A stretch of 64,000 nucleotides of DNA. Origin: RYN-230 sp963837515. Lineage in GTDB: Bacteria > Actinomycetota > Actinomycetes > Streptosporangiales > Streptosporangiaceae. This document shows, in pieces, positions 8,261 through 16,414 of the stretch (its first letter is position 1; each line of letters opens with the position of its first letter). A program made the position numbers and the translations under genes. The notes beneath the pieces were generated by a model. The model saw only the letters and a list, made by a program, of their open reading frames with translations. It had not been told where the DNA came from and searched no databases. The stretch covers positions 248,001-312,000 of the forward strand of contig CAWINT010000013.1 of assembly GCA_963837515.1 (NCBI GenBank), given 5' to 3'.

Positions 8261-8278
8261 GAAGACGCTGCCCTGGTG
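8243..8278. repeat. short tandem duplication
   Basis: The 17-base stretch AAGACGCTGCCCTGGTG occurs at 8243-8259 and again at 8262-8278, 19 bases apart. It lies at the broken end of the SDR fragment and looks like a local slippage duplication. Confidence 0.8.
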
Positions 8279-8473
8279 CGAGAGTCAGCGGCGCAATCGG
8301 GACCTCTGACCCTGACCGGGCGGCCGCGCCTGGACGATCATGAAGTGAAGGCCGCGGCGCCCGCAGACAGCATGAGTGGCGTGCTGCGCTGCACGGGCCG
8401 GTGCGCGGAGCGGAGGTGAGCCTGGGGCCGGCGGGCCCGCGGTGTGTCCGGCGAGCGTACTGAGGAGGTCGCT

Positions 8474-8899
8474 ATGACGTCGGCAACGGTTAGGCCCGCC
8501 AGGGGCGGGCGGATGGAACGCCAGGGCTACGGGCTGGTCCTGTTCGCGGCGATCATGCTGCTGATCATCGGCTGCTTCAACCTGCTCTACGGCATCGCCG
8601 CGGTCGCCAACGCGCACGTGTTCGTGGCCAACGCGCACTACGTGTTCGGCACCCTGAACACCTGGGGCTGGGTCACGCTGTGCATCGGTGCCCTGCAGAT
8701 CCTGGCCGGGGGCGGGGTGCTGGCCGGCAACCAGCTGGGCCGCTGGTTCGGCGTGGCCGTGCTCGGGCTGAACGCCATCGTCATGATGTTCTTCCTGGGC
8801 GCCTACCCGCTCTGGGCACTGGTGATCATCGCGGCGGACGTGGTGGCCTTGTGGGGGCTGTGCGCCTACGGCAGCCGCGCCAACATGACCGCCGCCTAA
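8474..8899 (+). CDS. four-helix integral membrane protein (DUF7144-like)
   Basis: The 141-residue protein has four membrane helices: LVLFAAIMLLIIGCFNLLYG, GWVTLCIGALQILAGGGVLA, FGVAVLGLNAIVMMFFLGA and LVIIAADVVALWGLCAYG. The first loop carries the NAHVFVANAHYVF motif typical of a widespread actinobacterial membrane family of unknown role. ATG 8474 is preceded by GAGGAGG at 8462-8468; an in-frame GTG further upstream has no such site. The gene stands alone and may be a stress or envelope protein, but that is a guess. Confidence 0.75.
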   Translation: MTSATVRPARGGRMERQGYGLVLFAAIMLLIIGCFNLLYGIAAVANAHVFVANAHYVFGTLNTWGWVTLCIGALQILAGGGVLAGNQLGRWFGVAVLGLNAIVMMFFLGAYPLWALVIIAADVVALWGLCAYGSRANMTAA

Positions 8900-9318
8900 C
8901 GCCGCCAGGGCAGCAGACCGGGGGGATGACGCGCCAGCGTCAGTGAGCCGCCACTCCCGTCAGGGAGCCGGCCACTCCCCGGTCACCTCGAAATGACCGA
9001 GTTCGCGGGCGAGATGCGGGAGCAGCGAGCGGAACGCACGGCGCCTGGAGATGGCGTGCCAGCGGCCCCGCGGGCTGACCCGCCACCAGGACCCGCACCC
9101 GCACGCGGCGATCTCACCACGCCGGCCGGCCCGGAAGGAGCACCGGCAGAACATGCGCCATACCGGGAGAACCGGCTCATGCGACTGGAGGGCCGTAGCA
9201 GATTCACCGGAAGCACCCATAGTGGGCCCTGAGCATACCTGACCTGAATCAGTAAGCGGAGCGGTTCCGATCGGCCACGAAGCGGTTCCGTTGGGCCAAG
9301 AAAAGGGCGGGCGACGGG
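8900..9318. other. 419-bp intergenic stretch with a short direct repeat
   Basis: I see no convincing gene here. Open frames exist on both strands but lack ribosome binding sites and have arginine-rich, unnatural composition. Near the right end an 18-base element beginning AGCGGTTCCG occurs at 9260-9277 and 9281-9298 with two differences. It lies just downstream of the sugar-kinase gene, which is read from the other strand. Confidence 0.5.
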
Positions 9319-10335
9319 TCACGGGCGGGCCGGCGCCCGGCCCCAGTCCCCGGTCGCGTCCAGGTCACGGCGCCACGGCGGGTCCGCGCCGGCCCGGCCG
9401 CAGGTCAGCGCGGCGACCCGGGCGGCGGCGGCGGCGGCCGCGCCGAGCAGTTCCGGCCGGGTGAGATCCTCCCGGGTCAGCCCGTGCCCGGCCCACCAGG
9501 CGAGGAACCCGCCGCCGAACGCGTCCCCCGCGCCCACCGTGTCCACCACCTCGACCGGGGGCACGGCCACCTCCAGCCGGGCCGCCGCGGTGCAGGCGCG
9601 GACCGGTTCCGGGCCGTCGGTGATCAGCACGCACCGCGCGCCCGAGCGCAGCAGGGCCGCCGCTGCCTCCGGGACGCTGCGGCCGGGCACCAGGTGGGTG
9701 AGGTCCTCGGTGCTGGTCTTGAGGATGTCGGTGCGGGGCAGCAGCCGGCGGATCCGGTCCCGGTGCGCCGCGGCGTCCGGGATGGCCGCCGCCCGCCAGT
9801 TGGGGTCAACCAGGAGCAGCACCGGGTCGGGCAGGCGGCGCACCAGGCGTTCCACCTCGGTCGCCATCGGCTCGACGACCAGGCCGAGCGAGCCGACGTG
9901 CACCGCGGTGACGTCGTCGCTGAGCGCGGCGGCCGCGGACGGCTCGTCCAGCACGAAGGTCGCCGTGCCGGCCAGGTGGAACCAGTACCGCGGGACGCCC
10001 GCCCCGGACAGCGTGACGATCGCCAGCGCGGTCGGCTGCGGCACCCGCCCGGGCAGGGCCAGTTCGACCTGGTCCTTGACCAGCTGGCCGGCCAGCGTCA
10101 GGCCGAACGGGTCGTCGGAGAACCGGCCCAGGAACCGCGCTGGCTGGCCGAGCCGGGCGATGGTCCGGGCCGCGTTGAACGGCCCCCCGCCCGGGCTGGC
10201 CAGCACCACGTTCCCCGGACCGCCCTCATCCCCGCCGCCATCCCCGCCGCCCGCGCCGTCCGGGGCACTCAGGATCAGGTCGATGAGGCTCTCGCCGGCC
10301 ACGAGGATCACCGGCCGCCGCCGTCCCTGGGGCAC
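9319..10335 (-). CDS. PfkB family carbohydrate kinase
   Basis: The 338-residue product shows the PfkB fold throughout: a start with GESLIDLI, the first signature GGGPFNAARTIARLG (about residues 53-67), and the second signature DTVGAGDAFGGGFLAW near residue 268, in which the GAGD aspartate is the catalytic base. The enzyme phosphorylates a sugar with ATP; fructose (fructokinase, EC 2.7.1.4) is likely given the overall length and layout, but ribose or another sugar is possible. A glycine/aspartate-rich insert (about residues 27-40) is unusual and lies in a loop. No sugar transporter is adjacent, so the pathway is unclear. Confidence 0.85.
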   Translation of the reverse strand: MPQGRRRPVILVAGESLIDLILSAPDGAGGGDGGGDEGGPGNVVLASPGGGPFNAARTIARLGQPARFLGRFSDDPFGLTLAGQLVKDQVELALPGRVPQPTALAIVTLSGAGVPRYWFHLAGTATFVLDEPSAAAALSDDVTAVHVGSLGLVVEPMATEVERLVRRLPDPVLLLVDPNWRAAAIPDAAAHRDRIRRLLPRTDILKTSTEDLTHLVPGRSVPEAAAALLRSGARCVLITDGPEPVRACTAAARLEVAVPPVEVVDTVGAGDAFGGGFLAWWAGHGLTREDLTRPELLGAAAAAAARVAALTCGRAGADPPWRRDLDATGDWGRAPARP

Positions 10336-10383
10336 ATGCCCTGAACTGTAGTGACGACGGCCGTAACCGGCGAGCCTGGCGCC

Positions 10384-11274
10384 CTACTGCCCGCCCACGA
10401 CGGCGGCGGCGAGCCGGCCGACCCGCTCCGGGTCCGCGATCGCGTCGATCTCCGCGATTCGGCCGCCGGTGACGGTGAAGCCCATGATCGCGAACGGCCG
10501 GCCGTGCAGCGTGATGACCGCACCCACCGCCCCGTTCACCAGCGCCGGATGCACCACCGCGTCGGAGTGCGCGCCCAGCCTCGCCTGCCGGGCCACGTTG
10601 GCCGCGCCCTGGACCAGCACAGGGGCGCCGCGGCGGCGGCCGCCGAACTCGCCGTGCAGCACGACGTCGGGGTGCAGCAGCGAGAGCAGGGCGTCGAAGT
10701 CACCCGCCCGCGCCGCGGCGTAGAACGCGTCCACCACCTCCCGCTGGCGGGCCCGGTCCGGGTCCGGCGCCAGGCGCCCCGCGGCCCGGACCCGCCGCCG
10801 GGCCCGGCTGGCCAGCTGCCGGGCGGCCGTCTCCGTCCGGCCCACCATCGGCGCGATCTCGGTGTACGGCAGGCCGAACGTGTCGTGCAGCACGAACGCC
10901 AGGCGCTCGTCCGGCGACAGCGTGTCGAGCACGACGAGCAGGGCCAGCCCGACGGAATCAGCCAGCAGCGCCGCGTCCTCCGGCCGCAGGCCGCTGTCCG
11001 GGCTGACGACCGGGTCAGGCAGGTGCGGCCCGAGCGGTTCTTCCCGCCGGGCCGCACGGGACCGCAGCGTGTTCAGGCACACCCGGACGACGATCGTCGT
11101 CAGCCAGCCGCCGAGGTTCTCCACCTCGTCCGCGCCGGCCCGGCTGGCCCGCAGCCAGGCATCCTGCACGGCGTCGTCGGCCTCGGCCAGCGAGCCCAGC
11201 ATCTGGTAGGCCACCGCGCGCAGCCGCCCGCGATGCTGCTCGAACCGGTCCGCCAGCCACTCGCGCTCGTCCAT
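10384..11274 (-). CDS. sigJ: ECF41-type sigma factor (SigJ-like) with C-terminal SnoaL domain
   Basis: The 296-residue protein has sigma region 2 (about residues 8-75, FEQHRGRLRAVAYQMLGS then DAVQDAWLR), region 4 (about 115-165, LSPDERLAFVLHDTFGLPY then RTETAARQLASRAR) and a C-terminal SnoaL-like domain (about 178-290). This layout defines group ECF41, in which the C-terminal domain takes the place of an anti-sigma factor and tunes activity. ECF41 genes usually lie beside a gene for a carboxymuconolactone decarboxylase, oxidoreductase or epimerase. Here a divergent NmrA/epimerase-like gene starts 90 bases away and is the probable target. Confidence 0.88.
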   Translation of the reverse strand: MDEREWLADRFEQHRGRLRAVAYQMLGSLAEADDAVQDAWLRASRAGADEVENLGGWLTTIVVRVCLNTLRSRAARREEPLGPHLPDPVVSPDSGLRPEDAALLADSVGLALLVVLDTLSPDERLAFVLHDTFGLPYTEIAPMVGRTETAARQLASRARRRVRAAGRLAPDPDRARQREVVDAFYAAARAGDFDALLSLLHPDVVLHGEFGGRRRGAPVLVQGAANVARQARLGAHSDAVVHPALVNGAVGAVITLHGRPFAIMGFTVTGGRIAEIDAIADPERVGRLAAAVVGGQ

Positions 11275-11364
11275 CTGTCACAACCTCCAGCCACCCGGTG
11301 TCTTCAGTAGTGACCCGCGCGGACCGCGCGGCGTGACGACAGGCCGACGCACTGAGGAGGAACC

Positions 11365-12180
11365 ATGTCGTCTCCCATCCTGCTCACCGGCGGTACCGGG
11401 ACGCTCGGGCGGCTCGTGCTACCCCAGCTTCTCAACGCCGGCCGCGAGGTACGGGTGCTCTCCAGGTCCAGCCGCCCGGCCGGGGCGGATGCCGAGTTCG
11501 TGACCGGCGACCTGACCACCGGTGAGGGCATCGAAGCAGCCGTGGCGGGCGCCGAGATCATCGTGCACTGCGCGGGCACCAGCCAGGGCGACGAGGGAAA
11601 GGCGCAGCACCTGGTCCGCGCCGCGGCCCGGGCCGGCACCCGGCACGTGGTGTTCATCTCGGTCGTCGGCGCGGACCGGATTCCGCAGGCCAGCGCCGTC
11701 GACCGGGCCATGTTCGGCTACTTCGGGTCCAAGCTGGCCGCCGAGCGGGTCATCGCCGACTCGGGGGTGCCGTGGACGACGCTGCGGGCCACCCAGTTCC
11801 ACGACCTGATCCTGACGATGGCGCGGGGGATGGCCCGGCTGCCGGTGATCCCGGTGCCGTCCGGGATGCGGTTCCAGCCGGTGGACACCGGCGAGGTGGC
11901 GGCCCGGCTGGCCGAACTGGCCATGGGTGAGCCAGCCGGGCTGGTGCCCGATATGGCCGGGCCGCGGGTGTATCCGCTCGGTGACCTGATCCGTTCCTAC
12001 CTGCGGTCCAGCGGGAAGCACCGGCTGCTGGTGCCGTTGTGGCTGCCGGGCCAGGCCGCCCGGGCGGTCCGGGCCGGCGCCAACCTCGCGCCGGACCGCG
12101 CCGTCGGCGTGCGCACCTGGGAGGACTTCCTGGCCGCCCAGCGGGACGGCGCGCAGTCGGCGAGGTCTGGCGCGCGCTAG
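11365..12180 (+). CDS. NmrA-like NAD(P)-binding protein
   Basis: The 271-residue protein starts with a Rossmann fold motif (LLTGGTGTLGRLVLPQLL) and continues with the ADAEFVTGDL and HVVFISVVGAD strands of atypical short-chain dehydrogenases of the NmrA/SDR_a5 kind. The usual catalytic tyrosine is not evident (the region reads SAVDRAMFGYFGSKLAAER, where YFGSKLAAE is a Y-x-x-x-K variant). ATG 11365 has GAGGAGG upstream. It lies divergently beside the ECF41 sigma factor, a known partnership, so it is likely part of that sigma factor's regulon. It may act on quinones or as a redox sensor. Confidence 0.8.
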   Translation: MSSPILLTGGTGTLGRLVLPQLLNAGREVRVLSRSSRPAGADAEFVTGDLTTGEGIEAAVAGAEIIVHCAGTSQGDEGKAQHLVRAAARAGTRHVVFISVVGADRIPQASAVDRAMFGYFGSKLAAERVIADSGVPWTTLRATQFHDLILTMARGMARLPVIPVPSGMRFQPVDTGEVAARLAELAMGEPAGLVPDMAGPRVYPLGDLIRSYLRSSGKHRLLVPLWLPGQAARAVRAGANLAPDRAVGVRTWEDFLAAQRDGAQSARSGAR

Positions 12181-12281
12181 CGGCTGATCGCGGCCCGTCG
12201 CTAGGGACCTTAAAAGCTGACGGTTATGGCCGGGTGCGGCCCAGGCCCAGCGCGGCCCGCCGCGCCGCGCGGTGTGCTTGT

Positions 12282-12328
12282 CAGTGCGGTGACTTTGTGG
12301 TCATATTTGGCACTTTCTCACCGCGCTG
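12282..12328. repeat. inverted repeat downstream of dnaB
   Basis: CAGTGCGGTGA at 12282-12292 pairs with TCACCGCGCTG at 12318-12328 (ten of eleven pairs Watson-Crick, one G-T) around a 25-base AT-richer loop. It lies in the 299-base gap between the 3' ends of the NmrA-like gene and dnaB, so it may serve as a transcription terminator for one or both, although it has no T-run. The rest of the gap holds nothing I recognise. Confidence 0.45.
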
Positions 12329-12479
12329 CTAACCGGCCGGCTCAGGCTCCGCTCCCGACGCCGCGATCACTGCTGCGTCCCTTCACCAGCCGCCCGTGAA
12401 CCAGCCAGGGACGGGCAGGCTGGCATTGCGGCCGGATCCCTCGGTGCCAGCCAGGACCACCTCACGACCACAGCGAACA

Positions 12480-14921
12480 TCAGCCCGGTGCCATATCCAC
12501 AAAGCGCGAATAGTGACCTTGGAATGCTACGGTAACCGTGGCAGTGGGCCCATTTCTATGCTTCGCGATCAAGAGGTCTGCTTCTCCGGCCCGTGGTGAC
12601 TCTCGCTCGTAGGCATCTTCGCGATGGAGCAGGATTACCATGTCCGCGTCCTGCTCAATGCTGTTGTGCAGGCTGATCCCGTTGGCCACGAAATTGTGCG
12701 CGCCCGGCACGGTCGCGTCGTAGACTGCCTGCTCCCCCAGGCTCTGCACGGACGCGATCTCGTCCCAGAACACGTCATTCGTGGCGATCATCTCGAAATC
12801 AGCATCATCCAGAATCGTCGCCACCCGCCCCAGCGGACCTGGGATCTGCCGACGCTGATACCGGGCGGTTCCCCCGTCCCAAGCTTCTGATCTGTAGTCA
12901 GATGCTGTAGCCGCAGCAAGAGCGGATGAGATGTGCCCCGGAGGTGTTGGGATTGCTCCGTCCATGGCGGCGCGCAGCCGATCCCAAATCTCAGCTGGGA
13001 TCGTGCTCATTGAGGCTGCGTTCGGCTCTACCTGAAGCTTCTGCCGAATGCTGACGGCCTTCGGATGCCAGCCGCCGCTGGCTTCGATCTGCTCTATGAA
13101 CCGGAGCTGATCCTCTGCGCTGCTAATGCTCAGCCGGTAACGATGCGGAGCATCGTTACCGGCTACTTCGCTTATCTCGGCCAGAACGTTGAAGCGCAGC
13201 AGGAGTCGCGCGACGTCGTCGGTCAGCCGACGGCTGGATGAGGTGTACTGAATCGACGGCTGCTTTGCGTGAGCGTCCCACCGCACTGTGCCGCATGCTT
13301 CCCACATGTACCGGAGAAAGCTGGCCACCTGGGACCTGGGAGCAGAAAAGATGGCGGCAGGGATGGACTGCTCCGACGCGGTACCACTCAGCAGATGAGC
13401 CAGCGTGATGAGCTCTTGTTCTGGCATGGGCTGCAGATCGATCGGGCCCGGAGTGTGCCGCGGCACGGCTACCCGGGTACCTGATGCGAGTGAGCCGAGT
13501 GGCTGCCATCCGTCGTAGGTCAGGAAGGGATGGTTGGCCGTCGCCTGGACCTCGCGTCCCGAGCGGAGCCGGACCCGGAACACTTCCTTGACCCCGCTGG
13601 GGAAGGCGTGGGTCATCACCCGGGGTATCAGCCGCAGCCGCTCATCGAGTGACCACACGGGCACGTCCCGCTCGCCGCTCGCCACCAACTCACCGAGAGT
13701 GGACTCGGCCCCGTTGTCTGCGCGGAGAATCCGGGTGTCGGCCGTGAGGCAGCCGGACTCACGCAGGTCGGAGAGCAGGGGACGCTTGTCCGTGCGCTGC
13801 TCCGGGCCTCGGTTGAGCTGGGAGATCGCGATGACCGGGACGTCGATCTCCTTGGCCAGCAGCTTGAGCGACCGGGACATCTCCGAGACTTCCTGCTGCC
13901 GGTTCTCGGTCCGCTTGGGGGAACTCATCAGCTGCAGGTAGTCCACGATGACCAGGCGCAGGTCGTTGCGCTGCTTGAGGCGGCGGCACTTGGCCCGGAT
14001 CTCCATCATCGACATGTTCGGCGAGTCGTCGATGTACAGCGGGGCGTCCACGACCTCGCTCATCCGCCGGGCCAGCCGGGTCCAGTCCTCCTCGCTCATC
14101 TGGCCGGTGCGCATGCTGTGCAGCGGCACCCGGGCCTCAGCGGACAGCAGCCGCATGGTGATCTCGTTCCGGCTCATCTCCAGGCTGAAGACCACCGTCG
14201 GCAGCTGATGCTTGATCGTCGCCGCCCGCGCAAGATCAAGAGCGAGAGTGCTTTTGCCCACGGCAGGCCGGGCCGCGATGACGACCATCTGGCCCGGGTG
14301 CAGGCCGTTGGTGAGGGCGTCCAGGTCGGCGAAACCGGTCGGGACGCCGGCCATCCCGCCGCCGCGGCTGCCGATCGCCTCGATCTCGTCCAGGGCGGCG
14401 GGCATGATCTCGGACAGCGACAGGTAGTCCTCGCTGACCCGCCGCTCGGTGACCCCGTACACCTCGGCCTGGGCGCGGTCCACGAGGGCGTCGGCGTCCC
14501 CGTCGCCGGCGTACCCGAGCTGGACGATCCGGGTGCCGACCTCGACCAGGCGGCGCAGGATGGCCCGCTCGCGGACGATGCGGGCGTAGTAACCGGCGTT
14601 GGCCGCGGTGGGCACCGTGGCGATGAGCGTGTGCAGATAGTCCCGGCCGCCAGCGCGGGGCAGCTCGCCCCGCTTCTCCAGCAGGTCGGCGACGGTGATC
14701 GCGTCGGCGGGCTCGCCCCGGCCGTACAGCTCGAGGATGGCCTCGTGCACCATCTGGTGCGCGGGGCGGTAGTGATCGTCTGGCCGGATCGCCTCCATCA
14801 CGTCGGAGATGGCGTCCTTGGACAGCAGCATGCCGCCGAGCACACACATCTCCGCCGTCACGTCGTGCGGCGGAGTGCGATCGAACCCCTCCCCACGGGG
14901 GGCGATCTCGGCCACGCTCAC
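12480..14921 (-). CDS. dnaB: replicative DNA helicase DnaB with in-frame intein
   Basis: The precursor has 813 residues. The mature helicase would be 450, made of residues 1-390 and 754-813. The N-terminal DnaB domain spans about 15-120. The RecA-like motor has Walker A ARPAVGKST (217-225) and Walker B LVIVDYLQL (323-331), followed by AISQLNRGPE. The hexamer unwinds DNA ahead of the replisome and loads primase. A 363-residue intein interrupts the motor between LRESG and SIEQDAD. The GTG start at 14921 has GGAGG upstream. The gene lies next to rplI-rpsR-ssb-rpsF, as is usual, but a small gene on the other strand separates them. The upstream region holds DnaA-box-like repeats. Confidence 0.95.
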   Translation of the reverse strand: MSVAEIAPRGEGFDRTPPHDVTAEMCVLGGMLLSKDAISDVMEAIRPDDHYRPAHQMVHEAILELYGRGEPADAITVADLLEKRGELPRAGGRDYLHTLIATVPTAANAGYYARIVRERAILRRLVEVGTRIVQLGYAGDGDADALVDRAQAEVYGVTERRVSEDYLSLSEIMPAALDEIEAIGSRGGGMAGVPTGFADLDALTNGLHPGQMVVIAARPAVGKSTLALDLARAATIKHQLPTVVFSLEMSRNEITMRLLSAEARVPLHSMRTGQMSEEDWTRLARRMSEVVDAPLYIDDSPNMSMMEIRAKCRRLKQRNDLRLVIVDYLQLMSSPKRTENRQQEVSEMSRSLKLLAKEIDVPVIAISQLNRGPEQRTDKRPLLSDLRESGCLTADTRILRADNGAESTLGELVASGERDVPVWSLDERLRLIPRVMTHAFPSGVKEVFRVRLRSGREVQATANHPFLTYDGWQPLGSLASGTRVAVPRHTPGPIDLQPMPEQELITLAHLLSGTASEQSIPAAIFSAPRSQVASFLRYMWEACGTVRWDAHAKQPSIQYTSSSRRLTDDVARLLLRFNVLAEISEVAGNDAPHRYRLSISSAEDQLRFIEQIEASGGWHPKAVSIRQKLQVEPNAASMSTIPAEIWDRLRAAMDGAIPTPPGHISSALAAATASDYRSEAWDGGTARYQRRQIPGPLGRVATILDDADFEMIATNDVFWDEIASVQSLGEQAVYDATVPGAHNFVANGISLHNSIEQDADMVILLHREDAYERESPRAGEADLLIAKHRNGPTATVTVAFQGHYSRFVDMAPG
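12663..13751 (-). other. DnaB intein (363 residues) with degenerate homing endonuclease
   Basis: The intein covers precursor residues 391-753. The splicing blocks look intact: block A CLTADTRIL with Cys1, block B TANHPFL with the T-x-x-H pair, block F AVYDATVPGAHNFVANG, and block G ending with His-Asn before serine +1 of the extein. The insertion site, ESG/SIEQ, is the same as in the well-known Synechocystis DnaB intein. The middle resembles a LAGLIDADG (DOD) endonuclease, but the first motif reads LAHLLSGTAS and the second LRYMWEACGTV; both lack the catalytic aspartate. The stretch between the two motifs is short, so a deletion is likely. Protein splicing should work, homing should not. Confidence 0.9.
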
Positions 14922-15047
14922 CAGGCAACACCTCCAGCGGACCCGGGTTCAGCGGCCAGCACGCCCCCGCCGGCACCGCTCCTGACTCAGTTCTAGTGGG
15001 CAGGTCTGACAGTTTGGTTGGGGCCTGCGGACGTGGCCAAATCGTGC

Positions 15048-15240
15048 TGTGCACAGGCCTGTGGACAGGCTGTGCAGACACGCCGCCCGGGCTGTGCGCA
15101 GGCTGGGGATGCTGCTGGGGACAAGGCCCTGGGATCGGCCGTCAGCAACCCGCTGCCTGCGGAAACGTGGTCCACCGGGTGTGCGCGGAAAAAACTTTGG
15201 GCCCCTCCGGCCGTCCACATTGGCGGGGAAGTTATCCACA
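15048..15240. promoter_or_regulatory. DnaA-box-like repeats upstream of dnaB
   Basis: A perfect DnaA box, TTATCCACA, lies at 15232-15240. Upstream of it five weaker nine-base copies follow one another on the + strand: TGTGCACAG (15048), TGTGGACAG (15060), TGTGCAGAC (15071), TGTGCGCAG (15093) and TGGGGACAA (15116). The start-to-start distances are 12, 11, 22 and 23 bases, so all fall on the same face of the helix. The 410-base gap between dnaB and the next gene holds nothing else recognisable. DnaA could bind here to regulate dnaB. Confidence 0.5.
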
Positions 15241-15331
15241 CACGGAACGTGACGTCGACCGTCATCCGCGTGCTGCGCCGGGCCGGCCGAAACCCCGGTG
15301 ATCATGGGGGTCGCTACTCTAGGATTCGAGC

Positions 15332-15532
15332 ATGTGTTCGACCCCCGACCCCCGGCTGGACCGCATCGGCAGCGCTATCGATGAGCTGGCGGCCGCGGCG
15401 GCGGAGGTCGCGGCGGGCGGTACGGAGGACCCGGGGGCACTGGCCGGACGGCTCGCGGAGATCTGGGCCATGGTCGCTGACCTGGACCCGGCCCTGGCCA
15501 AGCGGCTGCGCGGGTATACGGCCCCCGGCTGA
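15332..15532 (+). CDS. small hypothetical protein
   Basis: The 66-residue product is alanine-rich and probably all-helical (RIGSAIDELAAAAAEVAAGG, then LAGRLAEIWAMVADLDPALAKRLRGY). A short acidic helical protein of this kind is often found beside the rplI-dnaB junction in actinomycetes, but I cannot name a family. It interrupts the otherwise leftward rpsF-to-dnaB cluster on the opposite strand. The start is ATG 15332 without a clear ribosome binding site. Confidence 0.5.
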   Translation: MCSTPDPRLDRIGSAIDELAAAAAEVAAGGTEDPGALAGRLAEIWAMVADLDPALAKRLRGYTAPG

Positions 15533-15635
15533 GGCCAGGCGAGCCGGACCGCGGGGCCGGGAAGCGCGCGGTGGCCGCCCTGGGGGAAGGGCGGCCACCG
15601 CGTCCCGCGTCATCCGCATCATCTGCCGGGAGCCC

Positions 15636-15701
15636 CGCTCGCAGCTCCCGGAACCGCTCGCAGCTCCCGGAACCGCTCAGGAATTCCCGGAACCGCTCAG
15701 G
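15636..15701. repeat. 19-bp tandem repeat at the 3' end of rplI
   Basis: Units starting CGCTC and ending CCCGGAAC follow one another at 15636, 15655 and 15674, with a partial fourth copy reaching 15701. The first two are identical and the third has changed bases and one extra. The last unit overlaps the rplI stop codon, so the duplication may have altered the 3' end of the transcript. Confidence 0.7.
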
Positions 15702-16158
15702 AGGCGGCGACCTCGACGTCCAGCGGGGCACTCACCTCGGGGTGCAGCCGGACGGTGACCTGGTGCGAGCCGACGGTCCGGATCGGGTTGGCCACCTCGA
15801 TCCGGCGCCGGTCGAGCACGGGGCCACCCGCGGCGCGGACCGCGTCGGCGATGTCCGACGCGCTGACCGAGCCGAACAGCCGTCCGGACGCCCCGGCCCG
15901 GACCCGGAGCTGGACGGTCATGGCGGACAGCCGCTTGGCGGCGTCCCGGGCGTCGTCGAGGCCGCGGATGTCCCGGGCCGCGCGGGCCCGCTTGATCAGG
16001 TCGATCTGCTTCTCGGCGCCGCGGGTCCAGCGCATGGCCAGGCCGCGGGGCACGAGGTAGTTGCGGCCGTAGCCGCCGGCCACCTCGACCACGTCGCCGG
16101 GGCCGCCGAGGCCGGTGACCTCGTGGGTGAGGATCAGCTTCATCGGAGTGCGACTCAT
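15697..16158 (-). CDS. rplI: 50S ribosomal protein L9
   Basis: The product has the two-domain plan of L9: an N-terminal domain (MKLILTHEV, GGPGDVVEVAGGYGRNYLVPRGLA) that binds 23S rRNA, a long connecting helix, and a C-terminal domain (LFGSVSASDIADAV, RRRIEVANPIRTVGSHQVTVRLHPEV). L9 sits near the L1 stalk and helps maintain the reading frame. The start shown, ATG 16158, has GGGAGGG about ten bases upstream; an internal ATG at 16143 gives the family's usual MKLIL beginning but lacks a good site. It is the last gene of the rpsF-ssb-rpsR-rplI operon. Confidence 0.95.
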   Translation of the reverse strand: MSRTPMKLILTHEVTGLGGPGDVVEVAGGYGRNYLVPRGLAMRWTRGAEKQIDLIKRARAARDIRGLDDARDAAKRLSAMTVQLRVRAGASGRLFGSVSASDIADAVRAAGGPVLDRRRIEVANPIRTVGSHQVTVRLHPEVSAPLDVEVAAS

Positions 16159-16177
16159 CGGTATCCGGCCCTCCCGG

Positions 16178-16414
16178 TCAGCGTGCCGTGCTGGTGTACG
16201 GCAGCAGCGCCATCTCGCGGGCGTTCTTGATCGCCGTCGCGACGTCGCGCTGATGCTGCGTGCAGTTCCCGGTGACCCGCCGGGCCCGGATCTTGCCGCG
16301 GTCGGAGATGAACTTCCGCAGCAGCCCGGTGTCCTTGTAGTCGACGTAGGAGATCTTCTCCTGGCAGAACAGGCAGACTTTCTTCCGGGGCTTGCGAATT
16401 GGTGCTTTCGCCAT
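16178..16414 (-). CDS. rpsR: 30S ribosomal protein S18
   Basis: The 78-residue basic protein shows the S18 core: KVCLFCQEKISYVDYKD near the N-terminus and RRVTGNCTQHQRDVATAIKN in the second half. The cysteine set (C-x-x-C plus a third cysteine) marks the zinc-binding (C+) form; many actinomycetes also have a cysteine-free paralogue used under zinc starvation, which is not in this window. S18 binds S6 on the platform of the 30S subunit, and rpsF lies in the same operon. Confidence 0.97.
   Translation of the reverse strand: MAKAPIRKPRKKVCLFCQEKISYVDYKDTGLLRKFISDRGKIRARRVTGNCTQHQRDVATAIKNAREMALLPYTSTAR

Noticed and set aside
1986..12180. attR copy of the tRNA-Arg 3' end marking the far border of an integrated element
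   Set aside because: I looked for a second copy of the T-arm and acceptor sequence downstream and found none by eye; a string search over the full chromosome would settle it.
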